Shown here one piece after another: positions 46,931-59,699 of a DNA stretch of 64,000 nucleotides; position 1 is the first letter of the stretch; every line of letters starts with the position of its first letter. The DNA lies in the NCBI RefSeq assembly GCF_963678635.1, contig NC_087064.1, positions 37,748,706 to 37,812,705 of the forward strand, in the 5' to 3' direction. A program made the position numbers and the translations under genes. The notes under the pieces are model-generated. The model saw only the letters and a list, made by a program, of their open reading frames with translations. It made no database searches and was not told where the DNA came from. This DNA is from Symsagittifera roscoffensis (lineage: Eukaryota > Xenacoelomorpha > Acoela > Convolutidae).

Positions 46931-47335
46931 ATAACAAGAAAAAAATAAATTTAGTTAAGTTGAAAATTTCCTGCTGGTTGGCTAGGTTTTATGTTTTGTA
47001 GCTTGCAATGCTACGATTCCTTTGTATCGCAAGTGATGAAAAGCTCTGCTTCGCCTCTGTTGAATTATTTTTTTTGATGGTCATGATGTTTTATGTATTG
47101 ATGATCTTGTTTTAGACAGTTTTATGAAATTTATTCAACCATTACCAGGTATGGTTTCCGGTGTCATCAGTTAAAACTTTTACATCAGATAAAAATGTGC
47201 TTTGCTTGAGAACCAAATTTTTGCTCTGAAAGGCGGAAAAATGATTTTTACTACCAACGTCTTTGAGGTCGTTCAGAGCACTTTTTGCACGATTATTAAG
47301 TTTCTATGTTGCGCCAAATATGGTTCTTTGCTAAT
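46931..47335. other. intergenic, nothing recognised
   Basis: AT-rich DNA between the dispersed repeat and a small minisatellite. No open frame with protein-like content. Confidence 0.5.
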
Positions 47336-47430
47336 CATACGTCGCGCCATGTTTCCATGGTATCCATACGTCGCGCCATGCATGATACCATAGTAACCAT
47401 ACGTCGCGCCATGCATAATACCAGAGTAAC
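47336..47430. repeat. ~33-bp minisatellite, three units
   Basis: CATACGTCGCGCCATG recurs at 47336, 47365 and 47398 with CAT.ATACCA.AGTAAC between. GC-rich for this region. It gives the repeated peptide GYxGIMHGATY in a minus frame, an artefact. Confidence 0.85.
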
Positions 47431-47950
47431 CATACATTGCAAGCATCAATGGTGACATATAAAACATCAACAGCCCTGGTAAAAGTACCAAAATTGTCTA
47501 ATTTGAAGTACCTATGATAAAAAAAATGTCAAAAATATAGTATGGGTCATAAGCGTGGTTGTAGCGCGGTGGGTTACGCTGTCTATAGAGCATGCTCAGG
47601 GCGTCCTACTGGATGGTGAGTTTAGTGACGGAGTATAACTTGACCATCTCTTTGAGTAGAGTCTCTTTATTTGTTCAAAGTTTTGTTCTATTTTTATTGG
47701 GCGTTTTTTTTTTCTTTTTGTTTTTGGTTGTGTCTTTTTTTTCAAAAGTTAATTATTGTGTTTTGAGTTTTTCTTCGGACATTTTTGTGTTTCATTTGGT
47801 TTCAGTAAAACTTGAAAGTGAGCTTCAAAAGTATAAATTGTCCTGTTTTAACCTGGGTTTAATCTGGTTTGAGTACAGTTGGACTTTCTGATACATGCTG
47901 TTGGTTTTGTGGATTTAGTTAGCTGCGTTGGTTAGCTTAGGCTTATTTTT
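47431..47950. other. intergenic, no gene supported
   Basis: Contains a T-rich 99-codon plus frame (47592-47891) with hydrophobic low-complexity content, which I do not accept as coding. A GC-richer patch at 47545-47625 was inspected as a tRNA candidate and rejected. Confidence 0.45.
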
Positions 47951-50350
47951 ATAATTAATTTCAACCGGAATGAAGGAAAGTTTGAAATGCGTGAAAACAA
48001 ATTAGGGTTGATTTGAAACTTGAATTTCATTCAATAAACAATTCTTCGTGTGCAAATGTGCGAACTTGGTTGTTTGAGTGTGTGAATTGTGATCAAATAA
48101 GGAGACTATTTTTAAATTATAATGAATGAAGCTCACATGAAAAAGTAAGTTTTCTGTAATATATTCTCAATTATTTGATTTACTGCTTGAATTAAATGAA
48201 TTTTACTGCAGATTTATTGAATTACTGCTTTTGTAGTGAAATTTACTGCGTTTAATAAATAACTTTCATTAATAAATACAATTTTTGAAAACCTAGAAAA
48301 GAGTTTGTGATTTTTAGTTTACCTTTGTTCCCGTAGGTGAATGATTGATGAAAACTACAAAGAAAAATTGAGAAGATTGGTAATTGTTTTTTGTACTTTA
48401 AATAATTATATTCACACTTAGGAAGGTTCTGCATCAGGGAAAAGTCCGAATTGAAAATTAGCTTTGATCGTGTCTGGTGTTGTAATAACTTTCGCAAGCA
48501 TGCGGATTACGTTTTTAGTGTAAAGCGGAGGCCAGAGAAGTTCCAGCGCTCTAAGGATGTTTGCTTTTTCGGTGGGTAGTGAGAGTTCGTGAATTAAATT
48601 ATAAAAATTGTGATTGAACTTTTTGTTGTGAATATATTCTAGTAGGGTGCTCTCAATGGGTTGTTTATATAGTCCTGGGGGACAATTAGTGGGCGAGAGT
48701 CATCAATGGGGAAAGAGTTGATTAATGGGCAGAATAAATACATTTGTCTGATGGGATCATAATTACAGAGGATGCCTTGGTGATAAGTAGACTTTTTACA
48801 GTAAAGGAAATTTAAGAAAAGTGGTGAAGTGTGATTCGTATGCTTTGGTGTTTGTTAGCGCGCGAGCAAAAAAATTTCTTATTAGTACTATCCAGGTGAA
48901 AGACATATTCAGATTTAACGAAAAAATTTTCTGTTAGTTGAGTGTTATTATTGGGGTCGTCCTCTTTTGGGGTGTCTTCTATATATCGGGCTTGTGCATG
49001 ATCGTAGTGATTGATTGAAAAACGGTTAGCGCGTTGCGCCATGAATTGATTGAGAGCTGTTTTAGTCCGATTGTAGTAAATTGATTTTCCTGAAGTGCAG
49101 GTCTTAGTTTTTCAAGACGAGATTGACATAAGTCTTTGTCTTTGGTAGTGTTTTTTAAAGGAAGGGCTAATTGGTTAGTGAAATGGTAGTATGAACTCCA
49201 AGAGAGTGTTGGTAAAAGGCAATATTCGCAATGTATAAGTTGGGTTGGTTGTCGTTAGTGGTCGCTTAGTATGTTTATTGGGTGAAAATGCTAAGTTATG
49301 ATACAGAAGTTCTTAGTGCTAATGTGTTGTGGATGATGGGCTTATAGTCGTGATGATCGGAGACGACTACTGCGACTTGCGATGAGGGTTTAAAACTTTA
49401 TGAGCTCTGATGGAAGCAATGTGGACATAATGAATTGAGGACTCGGATGACGAGGATGAGTGTGTTAATTGCTGTACTGTTAAGGCAGTATTTTGTCATA
49501 AAGGTGTTGTTGAGTTATGAAATTATCTAATTCAAGCTCTAATTGGTTATCTATCATGGGGCTAGGTGCATCGAGTTGGTCGCTTGACATTGGCGAAAGG
49601 ATAAGGGTAGCATCAGTTTATGAAGTGGGGGGGGGAGAGGAGAGGTTTCACTGAGAAGCTGGGACGTAATGAGTTGAAAAAATTCTTGCGAAAAGTTAGT
49701 TGGGCTGGGTTCGGAGTCGAGGAATTCGTCGGAGTTTCTACATCTGAGTTATTGAATTTAGAGACAGTGTTAAAAATTGTTTGTTGTGTCTGAATCTGTG
49801 CGTGGTGAGTTAGAGGAAAAACTGGGTAGGGGAGAAGAGGTGAGGTCTGAAAGTGAAATGCAGGAGGATTTACGTTATAGGTTGGTTGGATAGGAACGGG
49901 AACGGTTGGGGGGTCCAATCTGTCGGTTCATCGTGTTCTAAAAAGATTGTTTTGAGTACGGAAATTTATTGTTTCTGGTTGTTCTTTAATTTGCCTATAT
50001 GTGTCGTCAATGTTTGACTAGAGGAGTGTTATTTGAGATACTGGACATCGTGGGAAGGTATTATCTTGAGAGTTATGTTCAGTGATTGTTTGTGTGTTTC
50101 TTTAGTTTTATGGGACTTAAGATAAAGGGTGACAATTTTGCAGGATTTTTAAATGTGGTGCTGCTGTAGGTGTCGAATTTGTATTGCCTTGGGGAATGTG
50201 ATATGCATTAGGCGTTGTTGATAGTTTTTTAATGTATTCGCTAAATTGAGCGTCAAGAAAAAATTTATTGATTGAGATGGAACAGATTCCTAAAATTTTG
50301 CAAATAAAATGCGTGCTACGCTTACTTGTTTCTTTACTTGTGTCGTTAGC
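47951..50350 (-). pseudogene. decayed gag-like region of an LTR element
   Basis: Three minus-strand open segments in different frames follow one another: 49613-49918 (Pro/Gln/Thr-rich, QTQQTIFNTVSKFN), 48812-49042 (MAQRANRFSINHYDHAQARY...) and 48252-48497. The same strand also reads NQLALPLKNTTKDKDLC upstream. A proline-rich start and charged helical middle are typical of gag polyproteins, and the position just 3' of an env-like remnant suggests a second element on the same strand. No zinc knuckle or LTR could be identified. Several stops and frameshifts show it is dead. Confidence 0.35.
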
Positions 50351-50596
50351 ATTTATTTAAATGTAAATGTAATAAACTCCTTCTAACTGTGAGAAAAGAA
50401 ATCCAAAAAAATTAAACATTGCATGTTATATACTCAACCTTCCTAACATATAGTAGAGCCATCCTAGAAAAGCTAGTAGTTCAGTTTTTAGATTGACAAA
50501 ACTGAAGATAGTAATCGGCGTAATATCTCGTGGACGATACTTTTCACCGTTAAGATATATTTAATTCTAAAAATCTTTAAAATATCCGCTGTAGGC

Positions 50597-51850
50597 TTAT
50601 GCGTAATTTTCTGAGAAGCCTACTGTTTCAGCAAGTTTTTGTGAATTTTGGTCATTTGACTGTCTTTGTTTTGTTTCCATTTCAATGAGAAGTTCCTGAA
50701 ATTGTTGTGTTCTATAGAGATGTTGTATGTCTGATCTAGAAAAAACACCTATCGATTGTATGTCTATATTACGGTTTCGAGCTATTGCTCGTATGCTTTC
50801 GGGTGATTTCTTCAACGGTGGCTTTAATGTAGAGTATGGGGCAAGAATATAATATCTTCATCTTGTTTAGCTGTTCTACATTGTGGCTTTTTCCAGATCC
50901 ACATGGGACAGCTGTTTTTCAAAAATTGGTGCATCATGATTTTGTATCTACAACATTTACCTTATTTTTGAAGCATATAGCGAATTGTTTGATGAAAAAT
51001 ACAGTGATGAAACTTTTTTGTGCACGTGTAATACCAAAGGATAATTTCGTAATTATCGATAAAGTTAGATCTATTGCCTAGTAATAGATATCCTGCGTAG
51101 GGTAATACTGCTAAAGCGAATGATTGTAGTATTTGTGTACGTTCGAGTTCACATACTTGATGAAGTGTTTCTAATTCAGAGAGTGAATTTTGTTGAATAA
51201 CTCGACTATAGTCTTTTTTATATCAACTTGTATATCGTAGTGGATTGAATCAAAAGAAAGTATATTTCATAAGTGAAAGTTCTTGTAACTGTGTTCTATC
51301 TAAATCTTTGGGCAAACTTTTCCGACAGGATTTCCTGCGCTTTTATAAAATGTTACGACATAAAACATTTTTCATATTTGCGGTCTTGATATGGATATTC
51401 TGAATCAGTGAAAATTTTTCCAAATTTTATGTCGAAGCCTTTTTAGTATTCGACAAAAATTCTGATTATTGTGTTTTAAAAAGTAGTTAGGGATATTCAC
51501 AAGCTACTTCTGTTTCAAAGTAAATTTGAAAACGTGCTAATTTGTTTTCAAAAACGTTAATAATGTTCTGTTTCTGTTTATTTTGGTCTAACTCGATCAG
51601 GGTGGATTTTTTCAAAAAAAGTTGATTCAAGGAAAAGATTTTGGTGAAGTCTATGGATTTTAGCAACTTGGAATGTGATACATGTGTCCTCAAGGAACCA
51701 AACGATGTTTGCTTTTTTCCTAGTGGTAGGATCGCAAAAACCCTGATCATTTTTACAAAGTAAGCGTATTCCTTGATATAGATTTGTATCGTCTTTTAAG
51801 TCACGTGTTAGTTGTTCTTTTTCTAGTTGAATTTTCCAATCAAAAAACAT
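50597..51850 (-). pseudogene. decayed env-like (third ORF) region of a Ty3/gypsy element
   Basis: The frame is broken by stops and shifts but keeps protein-like blocks: 51578-51850 (Cys-containing, FCDPTTRKKANIVWF, EDTCITFQVAKIH), 51487-51577 in another frame, a leucine-rich hydrophobic block at about 51071-51160 (LAVLPYAGYLLLGNRS), and 50597-50815 ending at a TAA. It lies 3' of integrase on the same strand, where env lies in env-bearing gypsy elements. Paired cysteines, a heptad-like ELETLHQVCELE block and a hydrophobic segment fit an envelope-type glycoprotein, but no intact signal peptide or furin site is visible. Assignment rests on position and composition. The region is non-functional. 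Confidence 0.5.
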
Positions 51851-51851
51851 T

Positions 51852-54509
51852 ATTGCTTGGTAGCCTCTGTTTTTTGTGTCAGCTTTACAATTCGATGGAT
51901 TATTGATTCCGATGTGTGGTAACCAATTTTTGTCATGTAAACTATAAGTTAAACGTGCGTGTGCGCCGTGGAACGGATATTGATCGTCTAATTTAATTTG
52001 ACCTTGGTGTCTTTTAAGTTATGCTTGAAGCGCAGATCTGGGAAGACTTAAAAGTTCACCATTTTATGACTTGTGATTTTATTTGTGTTTATCTTTAATC
52101 GTTGCAATTAGTTTTTGCAATCTTCAGGGTTAAGTTGCAAAAGTTTTCAATATTACTCTGGTAGAAGGATTTGTGATCGAGTCTATTTTCACTTCCTTTC
52201 AGACTTGTGAACAATATAATTTTTTTTTGCTGAGAATTTTACTGTAAGTTAGACTTGTATCTCTTGCTTTTGAGTAGAGTTTTTTTCCTATATTTGTTGA
52301 ATCAATGTCTTCTGGTTCGGATTCACATTGTGTTACTTGATTGTTTGCGTTTTTATGTACAGTTTATTTGCTGTTTTTCCTTACCAGTTTTCTAAACCAG
52401 GAGAATTTGAGGTCTTGTTTGGAAGGAAGAATTTTGATGAGTTGTGGGTTCTTAAAAAACAAGGGTGGAAAGGGTTTTGAGGAAATAAACTATTAAAAGG
52501 TACGTGATGATCATGAATATGGATTAATGAACGTTATATAGCCTATTGTGTTTTTTGTAAATCTATCGTATTTGTAGATCATTTCTGTGGTGACAAATGG
52601 AGGGGGAAGGATTGAGCTGTTATACTTGTTCGAGATAATGGTAGTGGGCGGTGATTTAAATTATTATGATTTCCACTTTTACTTCGAAATTACGGTTTAA
52701 GTAATTTTGAATAAGGATTTGTTTATCATGTTCCTGTACATACTTTGGGATGTCGTGTCTGTATTTTAATTGGTTATGTTCCCAATTATCTAGTCAATTA
52801 ATACCAAGATGTTGCCAAAAAAAACTAGGGGGTGCTACAAATGTATTCCAATCTAGTCGTTAAGGTTTACTAGAGCTTAGAAGTTCTCGATATCGATCGT
52901 CTAGATTATTAGGGAAATTTAGAGGATACGTTGTTGGTGGTGTTTGACATGCTATTAAAGGTGTTGACGTGAAGAATAGAGCTTCTGCCAATGAAAAAAG
53001 GGGTGAACGACGAAGCAACTATGGTTTCCTTTACTACATTTAGTTCGCCTTGGGAGAACGCTTGTGTTATCCAATGTGGAAGACGTTGTGATGGAGTGAG
53101 ATCATTGCAAGGATTTTCACGAACTTTTTCGGAGGTTTTGGTTGAACCTAAGTAGTCGGATGGAATATTTGAGGTATTTTGGCGGAAAATTGCCTGGATT
53201 GATGGGGGTTACTTTGGATAGTGTTACTAGAACAATGCAAAGGTGTCAGGCATGGTGCTGAAGATATATTAAAACGAACTTTAGGTTTTGCAAGGCTTCG
53301 GTTACGTTGAGAGTGAATATTTTGTCTACCTATTGTTGATGTTAGCTTTTGATTTTGGCTTGAATGTCTAGTTCTGTTAAGATCTTGCTGAAATGATGAG
53401 TAGATGGTATATGCTGATTCGTATTGTGTTTCACTTAGGGTTGATTGGTAAATAGCTGGTGTTTAAGATTCGGATAATGAAGCACGTCTTTCTTCAAATG
53501 TATAAGGGTTTTGCTGCAAATGAAAAGCGTGGTTTTTGGGGTATGTTTAGTATGTTGTTGATTAGCTATTTGGAATTTAATCGATGTTTTTTTTTATTCT
53601 TCTTCGAAGGTAATTTTAGCCTTATTTATGCATTTGCAAATTATTAAATTTAGGGAAACAAGAAAGGTGAATTAAATTAAAAAAGAAGAAAGATGCTTTT
53701 CTTGTTGAATTTATTTCGTAGCATTTAAGAAGCTGTTGAATTTTCGTACCCGAGTAGGTGCTCAATGATTTTGGATACGTTTTGGTAGGTTTTTGTTGAG
53801 GGAGTAGAAAAATGTGATTAAACTTCAAAAAATCATGAAAAGGAGGAGTGCTATTTCAAAAGTGTCTATAATGAAAAAAAATATATATAAGTAGGAAAAA
53901 AATTGAAAAAATTGGAAGTAGAATTGAAAGCAATATTTTAATGTAGTGAACTGAATTCGATAAAAACATTTGAAAAATGATTCGTTTGGTGGAAGTGTTT
54001 TTTTTGGGATGCAAGCCAAGTGTGGTCGGATCGTTTTTTGATTTTCGACAAGTGGGTTGGGTATGGAGAATAATTGGTAAAGTACAGTCTGTGTGTTTAG
54101 GTATGAACATACTAACTTAGTTTTTAATTACTGGATGATTAGGGGTTTCATGAGCGATATCACGTCTTTAGGCTAAGGGCTTAATGATCCTGTTTAAATC
54201 TGTCCTAGGCTACTTTGAAATTTTCCATTTGGGGAAATGTGAAGTTTATATTTGGGACAATATTGTTGATTTTTGTATTGAGACAGGAGAGGTTTGTAAC
54301 TTTTGAATGATGTTTATTTGAAAAACCGAATTGACCTGGAGGTCTTCTAGTTATAGGTTCAGATCTATTTGAAGTTAGAAATTTTTTGGCTAATGATGGT
54401 GGTGTTGAAATGGAGTGATCTGTAAAACATTTTGAATTGGCTGAACTTGAACTAGTAAATTCAGGGTTGGGATTTCAAGATTCTTTGAAAATATTTATCT
54501 AAGTATGTT
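51852..54509 (-). repeat. 2.66-kb tandem duplication, unit 1 (within the decayed element)
   Basis: Begins TTGCTTGGTAGC and repeats at 54510 with a 2658-bp shift that grows to 2668 by the end through small indels. On the minus strand it carries proline/serine-rich then mixed coding-like sequence with several stops (for example TYPLNFPNNLDDRYREL near 52890), probably the integrase-to-env interval and the start of the env-like region. Confidence 0.9.
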
Positions 54510-57177
54510 ATTGCTTGGTAGCTTTTGTGTAAGCTTTTGTGTAAGCTTTACAATTTGAGGGATTTTTGATTCCGATGTGTGGTAACCAATTTTTGTCTTG
54601 TAAACTATAAGTTAAACGTGCGTGTGCGCCGTGGAACGGATATTGATCGTCTAATTTAATTTTACCTTGGTGTCTTTTAAGCTATGCTTGAAGCGCAGAT
54701 CTGGGAAGACTTAAAAATTCACCATTTTACAATTTGTGCTTTTATTTGTGTTTATTTTTAATCGTTGCAATTCGTTTTTGCAATCTTCAGGATGAAGTTG
54801 CAAAAGTTTTTCAAAATTACTCTGGAAGAAGGATTTGTGATCGAGTCTATTTTCACTTCCATTTCAGGCTTGTGAACAAAATAATTTTTTTTTGCTGAGA
54901 ACTTTACTGTAAATTAGACTGGTATCTCTTGCTTTTGATGAGAGATTTTTTCTATATTTGTTGAATCAATGTCTTCTGGTTCAGATTCACATTGTGTTAC
55001 TTGATTGTTTGCGTTTTTATGTACAGTATTTTGCCTTTTCTCTTTACCAGTTTTCTAAACCAGGATGTTTTGAGGTCTTGTTTGAAAGAAAGAACTTTGA
55101 TGAGATGTGGGTTCTCAAAAAAAAAGAGTGGAAAGGGTTTTGAGGAAGTAAACAATTAAAATGTACGTGATGATCATGAATATGGATTAATGAACGTTAT
55201 ATAGCCGATTGTGTTTTTGTAAATCTATTGTATTTGTAGATCATTTCTGTGGTGACAAATGGAGGGGGAATGATTGAGCTGTTATACTTGTTCGAGATAA
55301 TGGTAGTGGACGATGATTTAAATTATTATTATTTCTACTATTACATCGAAATTACGGGTTAAGTAATATTGAGAAAGTATTTGTTTATTATGTTCCTGTA
55401 CATACTTTGGGATGTCGTGTCTGTATTTTAATTGGTTAAGTTCTCAATTATCTAGTCAATTAATACCAAGATGTTGCCAAAAAAAAACTAGGGGGTGCTA
55501 CAAATGTATTCCAATCTAGTCGTTAAGGTTTACTAGAGCTTAAAAGTTCTCGATATCGATCGTTTAGATTACTAGGGAAATTTAGAGGATACGTTGTTGT
55601 TGGTGTTTGGCATGCTATTGAAGGTGTTGACTTGAAGAATAGAGGTTCTGCCAATGAAAAAAGGGGTGAATGATAAAATAACTATAGTTTCCTCTACAAC
55701 ATTTGGTTCGCCTTGGGAGAACGCTTGTGTTATCCAATGTGGAAGACGTAGTGATGAGATGAGAGCATTGCAAGGATTTTCACGAACTTTTTAAGAGGTT
55801 TGGGTTGAACCTAAGTAGTCGGATGGAATATTTGAGGTATTTTGTCGGAAAATTGCCTGGAGTGATGGGGGGTTACTTTGGATAGTGTTACTAGAACAAT
55901 GCAAAGGTGTCGGGCATGGTGCTGAAGATATATCTTAAAACGAACTTTAGGTATTGCAAGGCTTCGGTTACGTTGAGAGTGAATATTTTGTCTACCTATT
56001 GTAGCTGTTAGGTTTTGATTTTGGCTTGAATGTCTAGTTCTGCTAAGATCTTGCTGAAATGATGAGTAGATGGTATATGTTGATTCGTATTGTGTTTCAC
56101 TTAGGGTTGATTGGTAAATAGCTGGTGTTTAAGGTTCGGACAATGAAGCGCGTCTTTCTTCAACTGTATGAGGGTTTTCTGCAAATGAAAAGCATGGTTT
56201 TTGGGGTATGTTTAATAAGTTGTTGAATAGCAATTTGGAATTTAATCGATGTTTTTTTTTTCATTCTTCTTCGAAGGTAATTTTTGCCTTATTTATGCAT
56301 TTGCAAATTATTAAATTTAGGGAAACAAGAAAGGTGAATTAAATTAAAAAAGAAGAAAGATGCTTTTCTTGTTGAATTTATTTCGTAGCGTTTAAGAAGC
56401 TGTTGAATTTTCATACCCGAGTAGGTGCTCAATGATTTTAGACAAGTTTTGTTAGGTTTATATGAGGGAGTAGAAAATTGTGATTAAACTTTAAAAAATC
56501 ATGATAAAGAGGAGTGCTACTTCAAAAGTGTCTATATTGAAAACAAATGGAAAAGTAGGAAAAATTTTGAAAAAATGGAAGTAGAATTGAAAGGAATATT
56601 TTAATGTGCTGAACTGAATTCGATAAAAACATTTGAAAAATGATTCGTTTCGTGGAAGTATTTTTTATTTTTTTTGGGTTGCAAGCCAAGTATGTTCGGA
56701 TTGTTTTTTGATTTTCGACAAGTGGGTTGGATATGGAGAATAATTGGTAAAGTACAGTCTGTGTGTTTAGGTATGAACATACTAAGTTAGTTTTTAATTA
56801 CTGGATGGTTAGGGGTTTTATGAGCGATATCACGTCTTTAATTAAAGGCTTAATGATCTTGTTTAGACCTGTCTTAGGCTAGTTTGAAATTTTCCATTTG
56901 GGGAAATGTGAAGTATATATTTGGGACAATTTTGTTGATTTTTGTATTGAGATAGGAGAGGTTTGTATCTTTTAAATGATGTTTATTGAAAAGCCAAACT
57001 GACCTGGAGGTCTTTTAGTTATAGGTTCAGATCTATTTGAAGTTAAAAATTTGTCGGCTCCTGATGGTGGTGTTGAAATGGGGTGATCTGTAAAACAATT
57101 TGATTTGGCTGAACTTTAACTAGTAAATTCAGGGTTGGGATTTCAAGATTCTTTGAAAATATTTATCTAAGTATGTT
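54510..57177 (-). repeat. 2.66-kb tandem duplication, unit 2
   Basis: Same content as unit 1, with scattered substitutions and a 12-bp microduplication (AAGCTTTTGTGT) at its left end. The right junction is AAGTATGTT followed by unique GAATATATC. Both copies have shared and private stops, so the duplication occurred in already decaying DNA or was followed by independent decay. Confidence 0.9.
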
Positions 57178-57659
57178 GAATATATCATAATTAATCAGGG
57201 AGTTTCTGAAATATTTTGCTTCAGTATTTTAGATTGTGGATAAAGTTTTTATAATCTTTTCTTGATTGATTTCTGAGACGCGATAATTAGCATTATTGTG
57301 ACTTTTCTTTTGTTTCTTGTATTTAGATTTTTTCTCCTAATTTACGATTATTTGTCTTTAATTCAATTTGATATATTTGTTTTTGACAATTTTTGAAGTT
57401 TTCTTCTTAATTTGTATGGGATGAAATAGATGAAATCTTTGCGTTTTCGTGTTATGTTAACTTTTGTGGCTTTTTTAACAAAACTTAGTCCTGTAAAGGA
57501 GTTCATTCGTTATAGCTCGCAAAAGGAGTTTTCTTGTGGATGGTATGGCAAAGGATTGTTTCTGTTGAAATAATTCATTCTTTTTGGGGTCGATACATTT
57601 ATATGTAACATCCCTGTTTTTTTAACTATTTGGAAAAACAATTATTTGGTTTTTGACTT

Positions 57660-58640
57660 TTTGAAACGGTCCTTTTCTTATAGGTTCTAGTTTTTTAGAA
57701 ATTTTTTTCCGAATGATAAAAAAAGGTATTAAAACAAATGATCCTGTTCTTAGATATAATGCTGTCGTAAATCGTAAATTTATTTGAAATTGAACATTTT
57801 GTCTTTGTTATAATTTTTTAGCAGTTTAAACCGAGTTAACAATTTAACTCGGTTTAAAATCCAATCTGTATTTCTTCCAGTGACAAGTTTTGTTGTTCAT
57901 CATGTGTATGATTGTAACAGATTGAACCTTTAGTAGGATGAAAATAATTTTGTGCTTTTTCGAAGAGTTTGCTGTAAACCTTATTGGCTTACTTGGTTTT
58001 TGATTAAAAGATTTGTTGTTATTTGAGAATTATAGGCTAATGGGATTAGCTTTACCTCGGTTGACTAATCAGTGCCTTTTGTATCATTTTCAATTATAAT
58101 ACATCGAAGGTATTCTTGCAACGAACGTTTAATGCCTTCTAGTAACCCCTTAGTCCATGGGGCATTGCTTATGGTTGATGTTATAAGGTGACATAGTGTT
58201 ATGATTTCGTTGTTTCCAAATTCAGTGCCATTGTCCGTTACAAGAATCTCTGGTTATCAAAAATTGGCTATCCAGTGTTCGTAAAGCGTGGTGTAGGCAT
58301 ATTAAGCATTATAATGAGGTACAGGGTTAAGTGGTACACAACGAGTAAATAAATAAACTTTTATCATTATATGCGAGTTGCCCTTCCGAGGGGGGCAATA
58401 AAGGGCTTTTTGTGTCAAAGGATTTTCTGTGGTTGAAATATAGTTTTGTCCTTCAAAATTTTGTTTTCTGCTTGTTGTTTTTGGTGTGAAAATGGCTTAA
58501 ATAATTGACATGTTATGCAATCGTTGCATAAGACTTTCATCCCAATCGGTGCAAATGGAAAGTAAAATTTATGAGTGAAATTTGAATTTTTATTCCAAAC
58601 CTGCATGTCTTTTTGCATTTAAGGTTTGTGAAATGTGAAA
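57660..58640 (-). pseudogene. decayed Ty3/gypsy integrase
   Basis: The zinc-finger half is in the open segment 58415-58618 (FYFPFAPIGMKVL..C..C: VLCNDCITCQLFK). A catalytic block ILVTDNGTEFGNNEI is at 58195-58245, followed by NAPWTKGLLEGIKRSLQEYL (second Asp and the Glu of D,D-35-E). The C-terminal GPY/F-type module LEPIRKGPFQ is at 57661-57690. Stops lie between these blocks, for example near 58255 and 58300, so no protein can be made. It is 3' of RNase H on the same strand, in the usual order. Confidence 0.88.
57824..57857. repeat. perfect 14-bp hairpin
   Basis: TTTAAACCGAGTTA, a 6-base loop, then TAACTCGGTTTAAA. Lies within the decayed integrase tail. Confidence 0.9.
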
Positions 58641-58649
58641 TGCGATTAA

Positions 58650-59640
58650 AATCATGCTTAATGGTGGAAAGGGTACTTTTGTTTCGGGATTATGACATTC
58701 GAAGAGATCCGTGTTTTCGTTGATTGATGGGTTGTTGAATTTACGGAAAAAATATATAATGTTTTGTTTCCTAGGACTGTGATATCAGCTGTTGTTGGTT
58801 TTGTTTTTCTGTTTGTGTCGAAATTTAAGTTATCTAATGACAAAGTCAAGGTTCTGGTATTTTTGCAGTAATTCTAGTGTCATTTTCTTTGTGATTGGAA
58901 GAAGGATTATTTTATCTAGGGGGTCTTGCAAGTTAAGGATTCTTTTATTTGGTTATTTTGAATTTAGGTCTGGAGGTGTTATTAAATATATAGTGTCTGT
59001 CAAGTCTTCCTTTACTACTAAAGGGAAAAACTGTTTCCCAAATACCTTTTTTTCAGGTCGTTTTTGTTGTGTTTTGTTTTTGATGAGTATGGTTTTGCTT
59101 AAAATGTATTTTTTCAAACTAAATATATATTCCATAATGGTTATTTTGACAATCGAGATTTAAAGGAAAAGGTTTTAAAGTGTTTATTTATGTAGTGTCA
59201 GGGTCGTTTTTTACTGCGTATTTGCATTTTAGTAATGATGATGTTTCGTCTTTTGCAAGGATGCATTTTTTGTTTCGTTTTTCTAAGGTCGTTTTTCGTG
59301 TTATCATTTCAGGTGGTGCGCTTCGACTAAGTGTGTGTTGTAAAGCAAGGTTTTTTCCTACTGCCCAAACTATATGTAAATTTGGAAATCTCATCAGGGT
59401 AAGTTGAAATCTATAAACTCTACGGTTTGGATTTGAGTTTAGTGTAAATGGAAAAATTATTGGTTTGTGATCTGTGAATAGAGCTGTTGTCAGTTTTGAT
59501 CCAAGAATTTAAAAATCATATTTTGTGAGTGTATATGTTATGACTGTACATTCTGTCACAAGAGTAGAGAGTCTAGGTTCGCTAATGTAAAAATTCTTGA
59601 CTTTGCTGATATAAGGTTCATTTTGTTTGTACCTTTAAGT
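58650..59640 (-). pseudogene. decayed RNase H and connection region
   Basis: The minus-strand segment 59188-59500 reads TTALFTDHKPIIFPF, NSNPNRRVYRFQLTLM, VWAVGKNLALQHTLSR and AKDETSSLLKC, the end of a gypsy-type RNase H (catalytic Asp of TDHK) and the join to integrase. Its N-terminal part (59500-59640) has stops. 58650-59135 is Lys/Thr-rich with stops and no motif I can name. Confidence 0.85.
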
Positions 59641-59699
59641 GATTGTAAAAAATGATGCCCCAATTCCAAAATTTGAGGCGTCACATGGCGTAGAATGGT

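Noticed and set aside
47545-47625. tRNA gene or tRNA-derived SINE head (TAGCGCGGTGG resembles an A box)
   Set aside because: No B box (GGTTCRANNCC) at the right distance and no cloverleaf.
47592-47891. 99-codon plus frame with hydrophobic start, like a membrane protein
   Set aside because: Low-complexity F/L/V content from a T-rich tract; no supporting context.
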